DNA of 64,000 nucleotides from Pseudomonadota bacterium (GCA_021819435.1 JAKARB010000002.1:248001-312000), one strand, 5' to 3'. Shown: positions 44,896 through 54,268, counted from the first letter of the stretch. Notes: generated by a model not told the origin, from the sequence alone. A program made the numbers and translations.

Positions 44896-45339
44896 ATGGC
44901 CGAACTCAACGCACGCGGGGGAGGGCGCCGCCGCCGCACCCGCAACGAGATCAACATGGTGCCCTTCATCGACGTGATGTTGGTGCTCCTGATCATCTTC
45001 ATGGTGAGCGCGCCCTTGCTGCCCTCCGGCGTGGTCGACCTGCCCAGCATGGGCCGCGCCAAACAGGCGCCCGAGAAGGTGGTGGAGGTGGTGCTGCAGT
45101 CCGACGAGCAAGTGCGCATCCGCGTGAACCGGGGCGAATGGTCGGATGTGTCCGTCAACGCCATGGCGGCCCAGGTCAAGGAGATCCAGGACCAGACCGA
45201 TGGCGGCCCGTCGGCAGCACCCGTCATCATCAGCGCCCGCAAGGACATCCGCTACGACTCGGTCGTGCAGGTGATGGACCTGCTGCAGCGCGCCGGTGTG
45301 CAGCGCGTGGGCCTGTCGGTGCGGACCACCGGCGGCTGA
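44896..45339 (+). CDS. tolR: TolR
   Basis: 147 residues. A basic start (GGGRRRRTRNEIN) leads into one helix with the essential proton-binding D26 (MVPFIDVMLVLLIIFMV), then a periplasmic domain. Partner of TolQ. Separated from tolA by 37 bp holding its own AUG-less leader and ribosome site. Confidence 0.94.
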   Translation: MAELNARGGGRRRRTRNEINMVPFIDVMLVLLIIFMVSAPLLPSGVVDLPSMGRAKQAPEKVVEVVLQSDEQVRIRVNRGEWSDVSVNAMAAQVKEIQDQTDGGPSAAPVIISARKDIRYDSVVQVMDLLQRAGVQRVGLSVRTTGG

Positions 45340-45376
45340 ATGTGACGAGTATGGCGACTGAAATGGAGGCGCAACG

Positions 45377-46366
45377 GTGACTTCCGGGTTCGGGCGACAC
45401 ACCACACCGGGCGGCTTGGCCGACCCTGAACTGCCGCCCATGTTCATCAAGGGCGGGCGTGGCTGGCGGCCGCGTGACGCCGACGGCTGGCGGCCTGGCT
45501 TCGGCCTGGCTGTGGCCGCGCACGCCTTGCTGGTGCTGGGCCTGGTCTTCTCGGTGAGCTGGAAGCTGGCGCAAGACGAGCCGGCGGTCGAAGCCGAGCT
45601 GTGGTCCGAGATCCCCCGTGGCGCGCCGCCGAGCATGGCGCCGCCCCCTCCTAAAGCCGAGCCGCAACCCGAGCCCGTCGCCCCGCCTCCGCCGCCCCCG
45701 AAGGTGGTCGAACGAGCCGAGCCCGAGCCGGAGAAGAAGCCCGACATCGTCACCGAGCGCACTCCGCCGAAGAAGGAAGAAAAGCCCCGCAAGCAGCCCA
45801 AGGAAGTCTTCGACACGACCCCGCCGAAGCCGGTCAAAAAGCCTGAGCCAGTGAAGGACGACAGGGCTGAGAAGCTGGCGAGGGAGAAGGCCGAAAAGGC
45901 CGAGAAGGCGGAGAAAGCCAAGGCCGAGCAAGCTGAAAAAGCCGAAAAGGCCAAGGCGGAGAAGGACCGCCAGGCCCGCGAAGCCAAGGCCGCTGCCGAA
46001 CGCGAGGCCCTGCGCAAGGCCAACCTCGCCAAGATGATGAACGAGCTGGGTGGCACGGGTGGCGCCGGCGTGCCCTCGGCCACCAGCGCCGGCCCGAGTG
46101 CGGCCTATGCCGGTCGCATCAAGGCCCGCATCAAGCCCAACATCGTCTTCACCGAGCAGCAGATTCCCGGCAATCCAGTTGCGAAGGTCGAGGTGCGATG
46201 CGCTCCTGATGGCCGGATCATGTCCGTCAAACTGGTGTCCTCGTCGGGGGTGGTGGCGTGGGATGCAGCCGTGCTGCGCGCGATCGACCGCACAGAGGTG
46301 CTGCCCTTGGACGAGCGCGGCAAGGTTCCGCCCATGCTGCTGGAATTCCGGCCGAACGACTTCTGA
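45377..46366 (+). CDS. tolA: TolA
   Basis: 329 residues from GTG 45377 (ATGGAGG seven bases upstream). One membrane helix near residues 34-55, a Pro-rich then Lys/Glu/Ala-rich region (about 85-215) that should form the long coiled coil of TolA domain II (repeated EKAEKA units), and a C-terminal TonB/TolA-like domain (KARIKPNIVFTEQQIPGNPVAKVEV, seen in part). Links TolQR to Pal. In most Proteobacteria tolB and pal follow directly; here they do not. Confidence 0.9.
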   Translation: MTSGFGRHTTPGGLADPELPPMFIKGGRGWRPRDADGWRPGFGLAVAAHALLVLGLVFSVSWKLAQDEPAVEAELWSEIPRGAPPSMAPPPPKAEPQPEPVAPPPPPPKVVERAEPEPEKKPDIVTERTPPKKEEKPRKQPKEVFDTTPPKPVKKPEPVKDDRAEKLAREKAEKAEKAEKAKAEQAEKAEKAKAEKDRQAREAKAAAEREALRKANLAKMMNELGGTGGAGVPSATSAGPSAAYAGRIKARIKPNIVFTEQQIPGNPVAKVEVRCAPDGRIMSVKLVSSSGVVAWDAAVLRAIDRTEVLPLDERGKVPPMLLEFRPNDF

Positions 46367-46486
46367 GCGTTGACGGATTCGCTGAGGGCTTGCTGGCCGC
46401 ATGCCCTCGTTCGCATGGTCGATGCAGGCGGGGGTGTCCCAAATATCCCCTTATTCTGTCCTTTGCCTGCCGTGCGCCTGCCTAGC

Positions 46487-48988
46487 ATGGCTCACATGTC
46501 AGACGACCTTGAACTCCTTCCCACCGAACCCGTTGGGTTCCGTTGGCCCACGCCCCCGCTGGCGAGCTACCCCACTCACTGGGCTCAGCTTGACCACGAG
46601 CCCTGCGAAATCGTCGGGCTCAACGGCCGCACCATGCAGGGGCGCCTCAATTTGTTCGTGCCAGAGGACCAGGTTGTCCAGATTCAGATTCCGCCTGCCC
46701 GCACGACCATGCCCCTGCGCTTCGCGCAGTTCCGCTGCCTCAGCCTCAAGCGAGCACTCCTTCCTTTGAAGGATTCGCTGAGCGAATCCGGCGAGCATGT
46801 CCAGGCATTTTGCGAACGCCCGGTCACCGATTACCTCATTGAACTGCAAGGCGGGGGTGAGCTCAGCGGCCGCACCATCGGCTGGGTCGAGGCGAGCTTC
46901 GGCCTCTTTCTCTTCCCTCCTGAAGATGAAGCTGGCGGCGTGTCACGCCTGTTTGTTCCGCGCGAAGCCATCGCCGTTTCGCGCCTGGGGCCGCCGCTGG
47001 GCGAGGCCCTCGTGGCTCACGATGTGCTCACGCTGGAGCAGGTGGATCAGGCCGTGACCTTGCAGACTGAAATGCGTCAGCGCAAGCTGGGCGACATCCT
47101 GCTCAGCCAGCAAGTGGTCAGCCCCGATCAGCTGCTGAACGCCTTGGAGCAGCAAAGCCGCATGCCCATGATCCGCATCGGCGAAGCGCTCATCGCGATG
47201 GAGTTGATCACCGAAGAGCAGCTTGAGGAGGCCCTGCGCCAGCAGCAAAGCGACCGCACCGTGCCCCTGGGCGAACTGATGGTGCGCCTGGGCCTGATCT
47301 CCAGACAGGATCTGATCAACGCCCTGGCCCGCAAGATGGGCTATCCGCTGGTTGACTTGATGCAGTTCCCCATCGACCCGGACGCGCTGACCAAGGTGCC
47401 GTTCACGGTCGCTGCACGTCTGAGCGCCGTGCCATTGATGTCCCGTGACGGCAGCCTCATCGTCGCGCTGCAGGACCCGAGCATGCGCATCGTGCTGTCG
47501 GAGCTGGAGTTCGTCAGCCAGTGCCGCATCGTGCCCGTGCTGGCGCAGTCGTCGCAGATCGAATGGGCGCTGCGTGACGCCTACGGCAAGCTGGGCGCCG
47601 ACGTGGCCACCGTGCCTTTCAATGTCCACGAGTTGACGCTGCCAGCCTACGAGCTCGATTCAGCCGCCACCGGTCGCCTGGTCGAAGACTTGGAGCGCGA
47701 GCAAGACGGCGGTGCCGTGGAAGACCGCGCCATCGAACAAAGCGACAACTCCCTGGTGCGCCTGATCAACACCATGATCGTCGAGGCCCACAACCAGGGC
47801 GTCTCCGACATCCACGTTGAGAGCTATGCCGGCCGTGAGAAGGTCAAGATCCGCTTTCGCAAGGACGGCCAGCTTGTGCCCTACCTGGAGCTGCCGCACA
47901 CCTACCGCAGTGCCGTCATCGCCCGCATCAAGATCATGTGCGACCTCGACATCTCCGAGCGCCGCAAACCGCAGGACGGCAAGATCAACTTCGCGCGCTT
48001 CGTGCCCCAATACCGGCTGGAATTGCGCGTGGCCACCATCCCGACCAACAACGGGTTGGAAGACGTGGTGATGCGCATCCTGGGCTCCAGTCGGCCCATG
48101 CCGCTCGACAAGATCGGACTGAGTCCAAATAACCTGAATCACCTGCGCTCTGCCATGGAGCGCCCCTACGGCATGGTGCTGTGTGTGGGCCCCACCGGCT
48201 CCGGCAAAACCACGACCCTGCACTCGGCGCTCAGCTTCATCAACGTGCCCGAGCGCAAAATCTGGACCGCCGAGGATCCGGTGGAAATCACCCAGACCGG
48301 GTTGCGCCAGGTGCAGGTCAACCCCAAGATCGACTGGACCTTCGCCAAGGCCCTGCGCGCGTTTTTGCGCGCTGACCCGGACGTCATCATGGTGGGCGAA
48401 ATGCGTGACACCGAGACCGCCCGCACGGCCGTCGAGGCCTCGCTGACGGGTCACCTGGTGCTCTCGACCCTGCACACCAACAGCGCGCCGGAAACCGTCA
48501 CCCGCCTGCTCGACATGGGCATGGACCCCTTCAGCTTCGCCGACTCCCTGCTGTGCGTGCTGGCCCAGCGGCTGGTGCGCCGGCTGTGCCCGGCCTGCAA
48601 GACCAGCGAGCCCGCAACCGAGGAACAGATCGAGGGCTGGCTGGACGAGTACCTGCACGTTTTCGGGCCGGAGCCGGTGGGCGTCACCCGGGAGTCGCTG
48701 CGCGCCGAGTGGCAGGCGCGTTTCGCGGTCGACGGCTGCCTGCTGCACTGGCACAGCCCCGGCTGCGACCATTGCAGCCACACCGGAAACAAGGGGCGCC
48801 TGGGGCTGCACGAGCTGATGATGATCAACGCCGACACCCGCCGGCTGATCCAGACCGGCGCGACCCCCGACACCTTGCTTGCCCACGCCCTGCGCTGCGG
48901 CATGCGCACCTTGCGCCAGGACGGCATCGAAAAGGTTCTCTCCGGGTTCACGAGCATGGAAGAAGTCCGCGCCAGCAGCAACGCCTGA
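46487..48988 (+). CDS. GspE/PilB-type secretion ATPase with four MshEN-like repeats
   Basis: 833 residues from ATG 46487 (ATG 46496 is equally possible; no clear ribosome site). Three parts. Residues about 38-165: beta-rich region of unknown kind, possibly an internal duplication. Residues 170-291: four 30-residue repeats of the c-di-GMP-binding MshEN type, each opening with PLG, KLG, RIG or PLG and carrying L-x3-Q/E-L-x2-AL. Residues about 440-833: ATPase with GPTGSGKTTT (Walker A), Asp box, DPDVIMVGEMRD (Walker B), HTNSAPETVTRL and a zinc motif, CPACK with CDHCSHTG. Powers pilus or type II-like systems in its family; no pilus genes are adjacent. Confidence 0.85.
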   Translation: MAHMSDDLELLPTEPVGFRWPTPPLASYPTHWAQLDHEPCEIVGLNGRTMQGRLNLFVPEDQVVQIQIPPARTTMPLRFAQFRCLSLKRALLPLKDSLSESGEHVQAFCERPVTDYLIELQGGGELSGRTIGWVEASFGLFLFPPEDEAGGVSRLFVPREAIAVSRLGPPLGEALVAHDVLTLEQVDQAVTLQTEMRQRKLGDILLSQQVVSPDQLLNALEQQSRMPMIRIGEALIAMELITEEQLEEALRQQQSDRTVPLGELMVRLGLISRQDLINALARKMGYPLVDLMQFPIDPDALTKVPFTVAARLSAVPLMSRDGSLIVALQDPSMRIVLSELEFVSQCRIVPVLAQSSQIEWALRDAYGKLGADVATVPFNVHELTLPAYELDSAATGRLVEDLEREQDGGAVEDRAIEQSDNSLVRLINTMIVEAHNQGVSDIHVESYAGREKVKIRFRKDGQLVPYLELPHTYRSAVIARIKIMCDLDISERRKPQDGKINFARFVPQYRLELRVATIPTNNGLEDVVMRILGSSRPMPLDKIGLSPNNLNHLRSAMERPYGMVLCVGPTGSGKTTTLHSALSFINVPERKIWTAEDPVEITQTGLRQVQVNPKIDWTFAKALRAFLRADPDVIMVGEMRDTETARTAVEASLTGHLVLSTLHTNSAPETVTRLLDMGMDPFSFADSLLCVLAQRLVRRLCPACKTSEPATEEQIEGWLDEYLHVFGPEPVGVTRESLRAEWQARFAVDGCLLHWHSPGCDHCSHTGNKGRLGLHELMMINADTRRLIQTGATPDTLLAHALRCGMRTLRQDGIEKVLSGFTSMEEVRASSNA

Positions 48989-49263
48989 GCCAATGCGGTC
49001 AAGTTGCCCTGTCGGCCTCGTTTGTTGCTGCCCCGCCGCACGCGGACGCCAAAAAAGGTGCAAGATAGGGGCGACAGGGTCACGCCAATTGGATGGTGAA
49101 AGGCTTCTTACTTTGCCCACCCGGGTGGCGTGATTTCAGTGATCTTTGGTGTGAAGGCGATGCTTGAGTGGTCGCGCCGGTGTCACCAGTCGGGTAAACC
49201 GGGCCGATCTTCAAGCGTTGAACAGACAGGTCATTCGGACAGGTCGTTGACGAGGAGGTCAGC
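48989..49263. other. Gene-free interval before prkA
   Basis: 275 bp with no coding frame of note. Contains the 12-bp palindrome CCACCCGGGTGG (49117-49128), CCAATTGG (49085-49092), and just before prkA an imperfect 13-bp tandem repeat (49225-49250). This interval must hold the promoter of prkA-yeaH-spoVR; a clear sigma-54 or sigma-70 motif was not found by eye. Confidence 0.5.
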
Positions 49264-51186
49264 ATGGACGTGATCAGCAACTTCGCCGCCCGCTACGAGC
49301 GCACGCGGGAAGAGGAATACACCCTCGAGGAGTACCTCGACATCTGCAAGCGCGACAAGACCGCGTTTGCCACCGCCGCCGAGCGCATGCTCCTGGCCAT
49401 CGGTGAACCCCAGATGATCGACACGCGCAACGACCCGCGCCTGTCTCGCATCTTCACCAACAAGGTCATCAAGATCTACCCGGCCTTCGAAGAGTTCTTC
49501 GGCATGGAAGACGCCATCGAGCAGGTGGTGAGCTACTTCCGTCACGCCGCGCAGGGCCTCGAAGAGAAGAAACAGATCCTCTACCTGCTGGGCCCGGTGG
49601 GCGGCGGCAAGTCGTCGATCGCCGAGCGGCTCAAGCTGCTGGCCGAGAAAGTGCCGTTCTACGCCATCAAGGGCTCGCCGGTGAACGAGTCGCCGCTGGG
49701 CCTGTTCGACCCGGCGGAAGACGGCCCCATCCTCGAAAAAGAGTACGGTATCCCGCGCCGTTACCTACAGCGCATCCTGAGCCCCTGGGCCGTCAAACGG
49801 CTTGAAGAATTCGGCGGTGACATCCGCCAGTTCAAGGTGGTCAAGCGCTACCCGAGCATCCTCAAGCAGGTCGGCATCGCCAAGACCGAACCGGGCGACG
49901 AGAACAACCAGGACATCTCCAGCCTGGTCGGCAAGGTCGATATCCGCAAGCTCGAAACCTATGCGCAAGACGACCCGGACGCCTACAGCTACTCCGGTGG
50001 CCTGTGCCTGGCCAACCAGGGCCTGCTCGAGTTCGTGGAAATGTTCAAGGCGCCCATCAAGGTGCTGCACCCGCTGCTGACGGCCACCCAGGAAGGCAAC
50101 TTCAAGGGCACCGAAGGCTTCGGCGCGATCCCGTTTGATGGCGTGGTGCTGGCCCACTCGAACGAAAGCGAGTGGAAGGCCTTCCGCAACAACAAAAACA
50201 ACGAGGCCTTCCTCGACCGCATCTACATCGTCAAGGTGCCGTACTGCCTGCGCGTGAGCGAGGAAATCAAGATCTACGAGAAGCTCGTGCGCGGCTCGTC
50301 GCTGAGCCAGGCGCCTTGCGCCCCCGGCACGCTCAAGATGATGAGCCAGTTCGCTGTGCTCACCCGCCTGAAGGAGCCCGAGAACTCGAGCATCTACAGC
50401 AAGATGCAGGTCTACGATGGCGAGAGCCTCAAGGACACCGACCCCAAGGCCAAGTCCATCCAGGAGTACCGCGACTACGCCGGCGTCGACGAAGGCATGA
50501 GCGGCATCTCCACGCGTTTCGCCTTCAAGATCATCTCCAAGGTGTTCAACTTCGACAGCACCGAGGTGGCGGCCAACCCCGTGCACCTGATGTACGTGCT
50601 GGAGCAGCAAATCGAGCGCGAGCAGTTCCCGGCCGAGACGGAGCAGAAGTACATCGCCTACATCAAGGAGATGCTGGCACCGCGCTACGCGGAGTTCATC
50701 GGCAAGGAGATCCAGACGGCTTACCTGGAGAGCTATTCCGAGTATGGCCAGAACATCTTCGACCGCTACGTGACCTACGCCGACTACTGGATTCAAGACC
50801 AGGAGTACCGCGACACCGACACGGGTGAGATCTTCGACCGTGGTTCGCTGAATGCGGAACTGGAAAAAATCGAGAAGCCGGCCGGCATCGCGAACCCGAA
50901 GGACTTCCGCAACGAGATCGTCAACTTCGTGCTGCGCGCACGTGCCAACAATGGTGGCAAGAACCCGCTGTGGACCAGCTACGAGAAGCTGCGCACGGTG
51001 ATCGAGAAGAAGATGTTCAGCAACACCGAAGAGCTGTTGCCGGTCATCAGCTTCAACGCCAAGGCCAGCGCCGACGAAGCCAAGAAGCACGAAGACTTCG
51101 TCAACCGCATGGTCGACAAGGGCTACACGCCCAAGCAGGTTCGCCTGCTGTGCGAGTGGTACCTGCGCGTGAGGAAAAGTTCTTGA
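49264..51186 (+). CDS. prkA: PrkA-family serine protein kinase (YeaG-like)
   Basis: 640 residues. An AAA-type ATPase part with Walker A LLGPVGGGKSS (about residues 105-115) and a C-terminal kinase-like region, the arrangement of PrkA/YeaG. FGMEDAIEQVVSYFRHAAQG and KIYEKLVRGSSLSQAPCAPG are family blocks. Strong GAGGAGG before ATG 49264. With YeaH and SpoVR it forms a stress module (nitrogen starvation and stationary phase in E. coli). Confidence 0.94.
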   Translation: MDVISNFAARYERTREEEYTLEEYLDICKRDKTAFATAAERMLLAIGEPQMIDTRNDPRLSRIFTNKVIKIYPAFEEFFGMEDAIEQVVSYFRHAAQGLEEKKQILYLLGPVGGGKSSIAERLKLLAEKVPFYAIKGSPVNESPLGLFDPAEDGPILEKEYGIPRRYLQRILSPWAVKRLEEFGGDIRQFKVVKRYPSILKQVGIAKTEPGDENNQDISSLVGKVDIRKLETYAQDDPDAYSYSGGLCLANQGLLEFVEMFKAPIKVLHPLLTATQEGNFKGTEGFGAIPFDGVVLAHSNESEWKAFRNNKNNEAFLDRIYIVKVPYCLRVSEEIKIYEKLVRGSSLSQAPCAPGTLKMMSQFAVLTRLKEPENSSIYSKMQVYDGESLKDTDPKAKSIQEYRDYAGVDEGMSGISTRFAFKIISKVFNFDSTEVAANPVHLMYVLEQQIEREQFPAETEQKYIAYIKEMLAPRYAEFIGKEIQTAYLESYSEYGQNIFDRYVTYADYWIQDQEYRDTDTGEIFDRGSLNAELEKIEKPAGIANPKDFRNEIVNFVLRARANNGGKNPLWTSYEKLRTVIEKKMFSNTEELLPVISFNAKASADEAKKHEDFVNRMVDKGYTPKQVRLLCEWYLRVRKSS

Positions 51187-51203
51187 TCTGATGGCCCACC
51201 CCC

Positions 51204-51351
51204 GAGCGCCTTCAGCGCTCCCCCTCAAGGGGGCAGAGCTGGGACACGGGAAGTCCAGTGGACGTCCCGTGCCAGGCGATGGGCCGCACCGCAAGGGGCG
51301 GCGCGGCCTGCAAGGCCCACCAAGGGCCCGGCAAAGCCGGATCCGTGGTGG
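51204..51351. repeat. Chain of five hairpins between prkA and yeaH
   Basis: Five adjacent inverted repeats: GAGCGC/GCGCTC (51204-51220), CCCCCT/AGGGGG (51220-51233), CACGGGAAGTCC/GGACGTCCCGTG with one mismatch (51245-51271), GGCCGC/GCGGCC with inner CCGC/GCGG (51282-51308), and CCACCA/TGGTGG enclosing CCGGC/GCCGG (51317-51351). Nothing codes here. Composite palindromic elements of this look, with CCCCCTCAAGGGGG cores, are scattered in Burkholderiales intergenic regions, so it may be a dispersed repeat; it could also set the ratio of prkA to the downstream genes. Confidence 0.7.
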
Positions 51352-51383
51352 CCGCTTGATCACGTAGGCGTAGAAGCGATCAC

Positions 51384-52685
51384 ATGACTCGTCAACACAT
51401 CATCGACAGACGCCTCGCGGGGAAGAACAAATCCATCGGCAACCGCGAGCGCTTCCTGCGCCGCCACAAGGACCAGGTCCGCGAAGCCGTGCAGCGGGCC
51501 ATCAATGGCCGCAGCATCCGTGACATCGAAAAGGGCGAGGACATCGCCATCCCCAAAAAGGACCTGGGCGAGCCGGTGTTCCGCCATGGCGATGGCGGCA
51601 CGCGCGACGTGGTGCACCCCGGAAACCGCGAGTACGTGCGCGGCGACCGCATCGAAAAGCCGCAAGGCGGAGGCGGCAAGGGCAGCGGCTCGGGCGAGGC
51701 CAGCGACTCTGGTGAAGGAGAGGACGACTTCGTCTTCACCCTGAGCAAGGAAGAGTTCATGCAGGTCTTCTTCGAGGACCTGGCCTTGCCCAACATGGTC
51801 AAGACGGCGCTGGCCGAGGTGCCTGAGTGGAAGAGCCACCGCGCCGGCTTCAGCAACGACGGCACGCCCAACAACCTGCACGTGGTGCGCTCCATGCGGG
51901 GCGCGCTGGGCCGGCGCATCGCGCTGGGGGCCAGCAGTCGCCGTGAAATCGAGGAACTGGAAGACAGGCTGGCCACCCTGAGGCGTGTGGCGCAAGAGGG
52001 CGATGAGGCGCTCGACCACGACCACGCCGTCGAGATCGAGCAGATCGAAGAACGCCTCAAGCACCTGCGCGGTCGCATGGCCGGCATCCCCTTCCTCGAC
52101 CCGATCGACCTGCGATTCCGCAGCCGCGTCAAGGTGCCGGTGCCCACCACCAAGGCCGTGATGTTCTGCGTGATGGACGTCTCGGGCTCGATGGACGAGC
52201 AGCGCAAAGAGCTCTCCAAGCGCTTTTTCATCCTGCTCTACCTGTTCCTGACGCGTCACTACGACAAGATCGAAATCGTCTTCATCCGGCACCACACGCA
52301 GGCGCAGGAGGTCAACGAGGACGACTTCTTCCACGCCACAGAAACCGGTGGCACGGTGGTCTCGAGCGCCCTGGTGCTGCTCGACGAGGTCATCCGTGCG
52401 CGCTACCCCACCAACGAGTGGAACCTGTACGTGGCCCAGGCCTCGGACGGCGACAACTGGCACCACGACTCCAGCCGTTGCAAGGAGATCCTGGAAGAGA
52501 AGATCCTGCCGCTGGTGCGCTACTACGCCTACGTGCAGGTGGCCCAGACCGAGCAGAACCTCTGGGACGAGTACTTGGTCCTGGCCGAGACGCACAAGCA
52601 CTTTGCCATGCGCAAGGTGCTGGAGCCTTCGCAGATCTACCCTGTCTTCCGCGAACTGTTCAAGAAGGAAGGAGTGGACGCATGA
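51384..52685 (+). CDS. YeaH/YhbH family protein (DUF444, vWA-like)
   Basis: 433 residues. N-terminal RHIIDRRLAGKNKSIGNRERFLRR-type basic block, Gly/Ser-rich linker (about 90-110), and a vWA-like metal site in VMDVSGSMDEQ near residue 264. Partner of PrkA and SpoVR in the stress module. The stop overlaps the spoVR start (ATGA at 52682-52685). No strong ribosome site before ATG 51384, which follows the hairpin chain. Confidence 0.92.
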   Translation: MTRQHIIDRRLAGKNKSIGNRERFLRRHKDQVREAVQRAINGRSIRDIEKGEDIAIPKKDLGEPVFRHGDGGTRDVVHPGNREYVRGDRIEKPQGGGGKGSGSGEASDSGEGEDDFVFTLSKEEFMQVFFEDLALPNMVKTALAEVPEWKSHRAGFSNDGTPNNLHVVRSMRGALGRRIALGASSRREIEELEDRLATLRRVAQEGDEALDHDHAVEIEQIEERLKHLRGRMAGIPFLDPIDLRFRSRVKVPVPTTKAVMFCVMDVSGSMDEQRKELSKRFFILLYLFLTRHYDKIEIVFIRHHTQAQEVNEDDFFHATETGGTVVSSALVLLDEVIRARYPTNEWNLYVAQASDGDNWHHDSSRCKEILEEKILPLVRYYAYVQVAQTEQNLWDEYLVLAETHKHFAMRKVLEPSQIYPVFRELFKKEGVDA

Positions 52686-54250
52686 GTGCCTTGCTGACGC
52701 CCCATCAATCGCCTCACCGCGCAGAGAAGCCGCTGCCCGGGCCGTCGGACTGGTCCTTCGAACTGATCGAGGAATACCACGACGTCATCCGCGCCACCGC
52801 GAAGCGCTACCACCTCGACACCTACCCCAACCAGCTCGAGATCATCACTGCCGAGCAGATGATGGATGCCTACGCCAGCGTGGGCATGCCGGTGAACTAC
52901 CGCCACTGGTCTTACGGCAAGGAGTTCATCGCCACCGAGAAGAACTACCGCCGCGGCTACATGGGCCTGGCGTACGAGATCGTCATCAACTCCAACCCCT
53001 GCATCAGCTACCTGATGGAGGAGAACACCATGGCCATGCAGGCCCTGGTGATCGCGCACGCTGCTTACGGGCACAACAGCTTCTTCAAAGGCAACTACCT
53101 GTTCCGCATGTGGACGGACGCAGGGTCGATCATCGATTACCTGGTCTACGCCAAGAACTACGTGGCGCGCTGCGAGGAGCGCCATGGCATCGACGCGGTG
53201 GAAGAGCTGCTCGACAGTTGCCACGCGCTGATGAACCACGGCGTGGACCGCTACCGCCGCCCCGGCAAGCTCTCGCTCGACAAGGAGCTTGCCCGCCGTG
53301 AGGAGCGCGAGGCCTACTTGCAGCAGCAGGTCAACGACCTGTGGCGCACGCTGCCGCGCAGGGCTGACCGGCCCGAAGAAGAGACCGTGCGGCGCTTCCC
53401 GCCCGAGCCGCAGGAGAACCTGCTGTACTTCATCGAGAAGCACGCACCGCTGCTGGAGCCCTGGCAGCGCGAGATCGTGCGCATCGTGCGCAAGGTGGCG
53501 CAGTACTTCTACCCGCAGCGCCAGACCCAGGTCATGAACGAAGGCTGGGCCACGTTCTGGCACTACACGCTGCTCAACACCATGTACGACGACGGCCACC
53601 TGACCGACGGCATCATGATGGAGTGGTTGCAGTCGCACACCAACGTGGTGTTCCAGCCGCCGGTGGGGCACCGCGCCTACAGCGGGCTGAACCCCTACGC
53701 ACTGGGTTTCGCGATGTACACCGACCTCAAGCGCATCTGCGAGAATCCCACGCCCGAAGACCGGCATTGGTTCCCTGACTTCGCGGGTTCGGCAGAGAAC
53801 ACGCCCAAGGAAGAGCACGCCTGGCTCAAGACGCTTGACTACGCGATGCGCAATTTCAAGGACGAGAGCTTCATCGGCCAGTTCCTTTCACCGAAGGTGA
53901 TGCGCGACTTCCGCCTGTTCGCCATCCGCGACGACGAACAGGCCAGCGAGTACGAGGTCAGCGCCATCCACGACGAGATGGGTTATCGCGCCTTGCGCGA
54001 AACGCTGTCACGCCAGTACGACCTGGGTTCGCGCGAGCCCAACATCCAGGTTTGGAGCGTGAACCTGCGTGGCGACCGTTCGCTGACCCTGCGCCACACC
54101 CAGCACAACGACCGCCCGCTGCACGACAGCACGCGCGAGGTGCTGAAGCACGTGGCGAGGCTGTGGGGCTTCCCGGTTCACATGGAAAGCGTCAATTCGC
54201 AGGGCGACACCCGCCAGCACTGGACGGTGGTGCCGGCGAACATGGACTGA
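52682..54250 (+). CDS. SpoVR family protein (YcgB-like)
   Basis: 522 residues, soluble. Family blocks: PSDWSFELIEEYHDVI, TYPNQLEIITAEQMMDAY (cited in part), GHNSFFKGNYLFRMWT, MNEGWATFWHYTLLN, QPPVGHRAYSGLNPYALGFAM. Name comes from a Bacillus cortex gene; in Gram-negatives it travels with PrkA and YeaH. Translationally coupled to yeaH. A hairpin (54269-54284) lies between it and the convergent GST gene. Confidence 0.93.
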   Translation: MSALLTPHQSPHRAEKPLPGPSDWSFELIEEYHDVIRATAKRYHLDTYPNQLEIITAEQMMDAYASVGMPVNYRHWSYGKEFIATEKNYRRGYMGLAYEIVINSNPCISYLMEENTMAMQALVIAHAAYGHNSFFKGNYLFRMWTDAGSIIDYLVYAKNYVARCEERHGIDAVEELLDSCHALMNHGVDRYRRPGKLSLDKELARREEREAYLQQQVNDLWRTLPRRADRPEEETVRRFPPEPQENLLYFIEKHAPLLEPWQREIVRIVRKVAQYFYPQRQTQVMNEGWATFWHYTLLNTMYDDGHLTDGIMMEWLQSHTNVVFQPPVGHRAYSGLNPYALGFAMYTDLKRICENPTPEDRHWFPDFAGSAENTPKEEHAWLKTLDYAMRNFKDESFIGQFLSPKVMRDFRLFAIRDDEQASEYEVSAIHDEMGYRALRETLSRQYDLGSREPNIQVWSVNLRGDRSLTLRHTQHNDRPLHDSTREVLKHVARLWGFPVHMESVNSQGDTRQHWTVVPANMD

Positions 54251-54268
54251 GCTGAGTCGCCGCGCTGG

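Noticed and set aside
49150-49200. Possible sigma-54 promoter before prkA
   Set aside because: GG and GC elements are present but 12 bases apart rather than 10, so the pattern does not fit.
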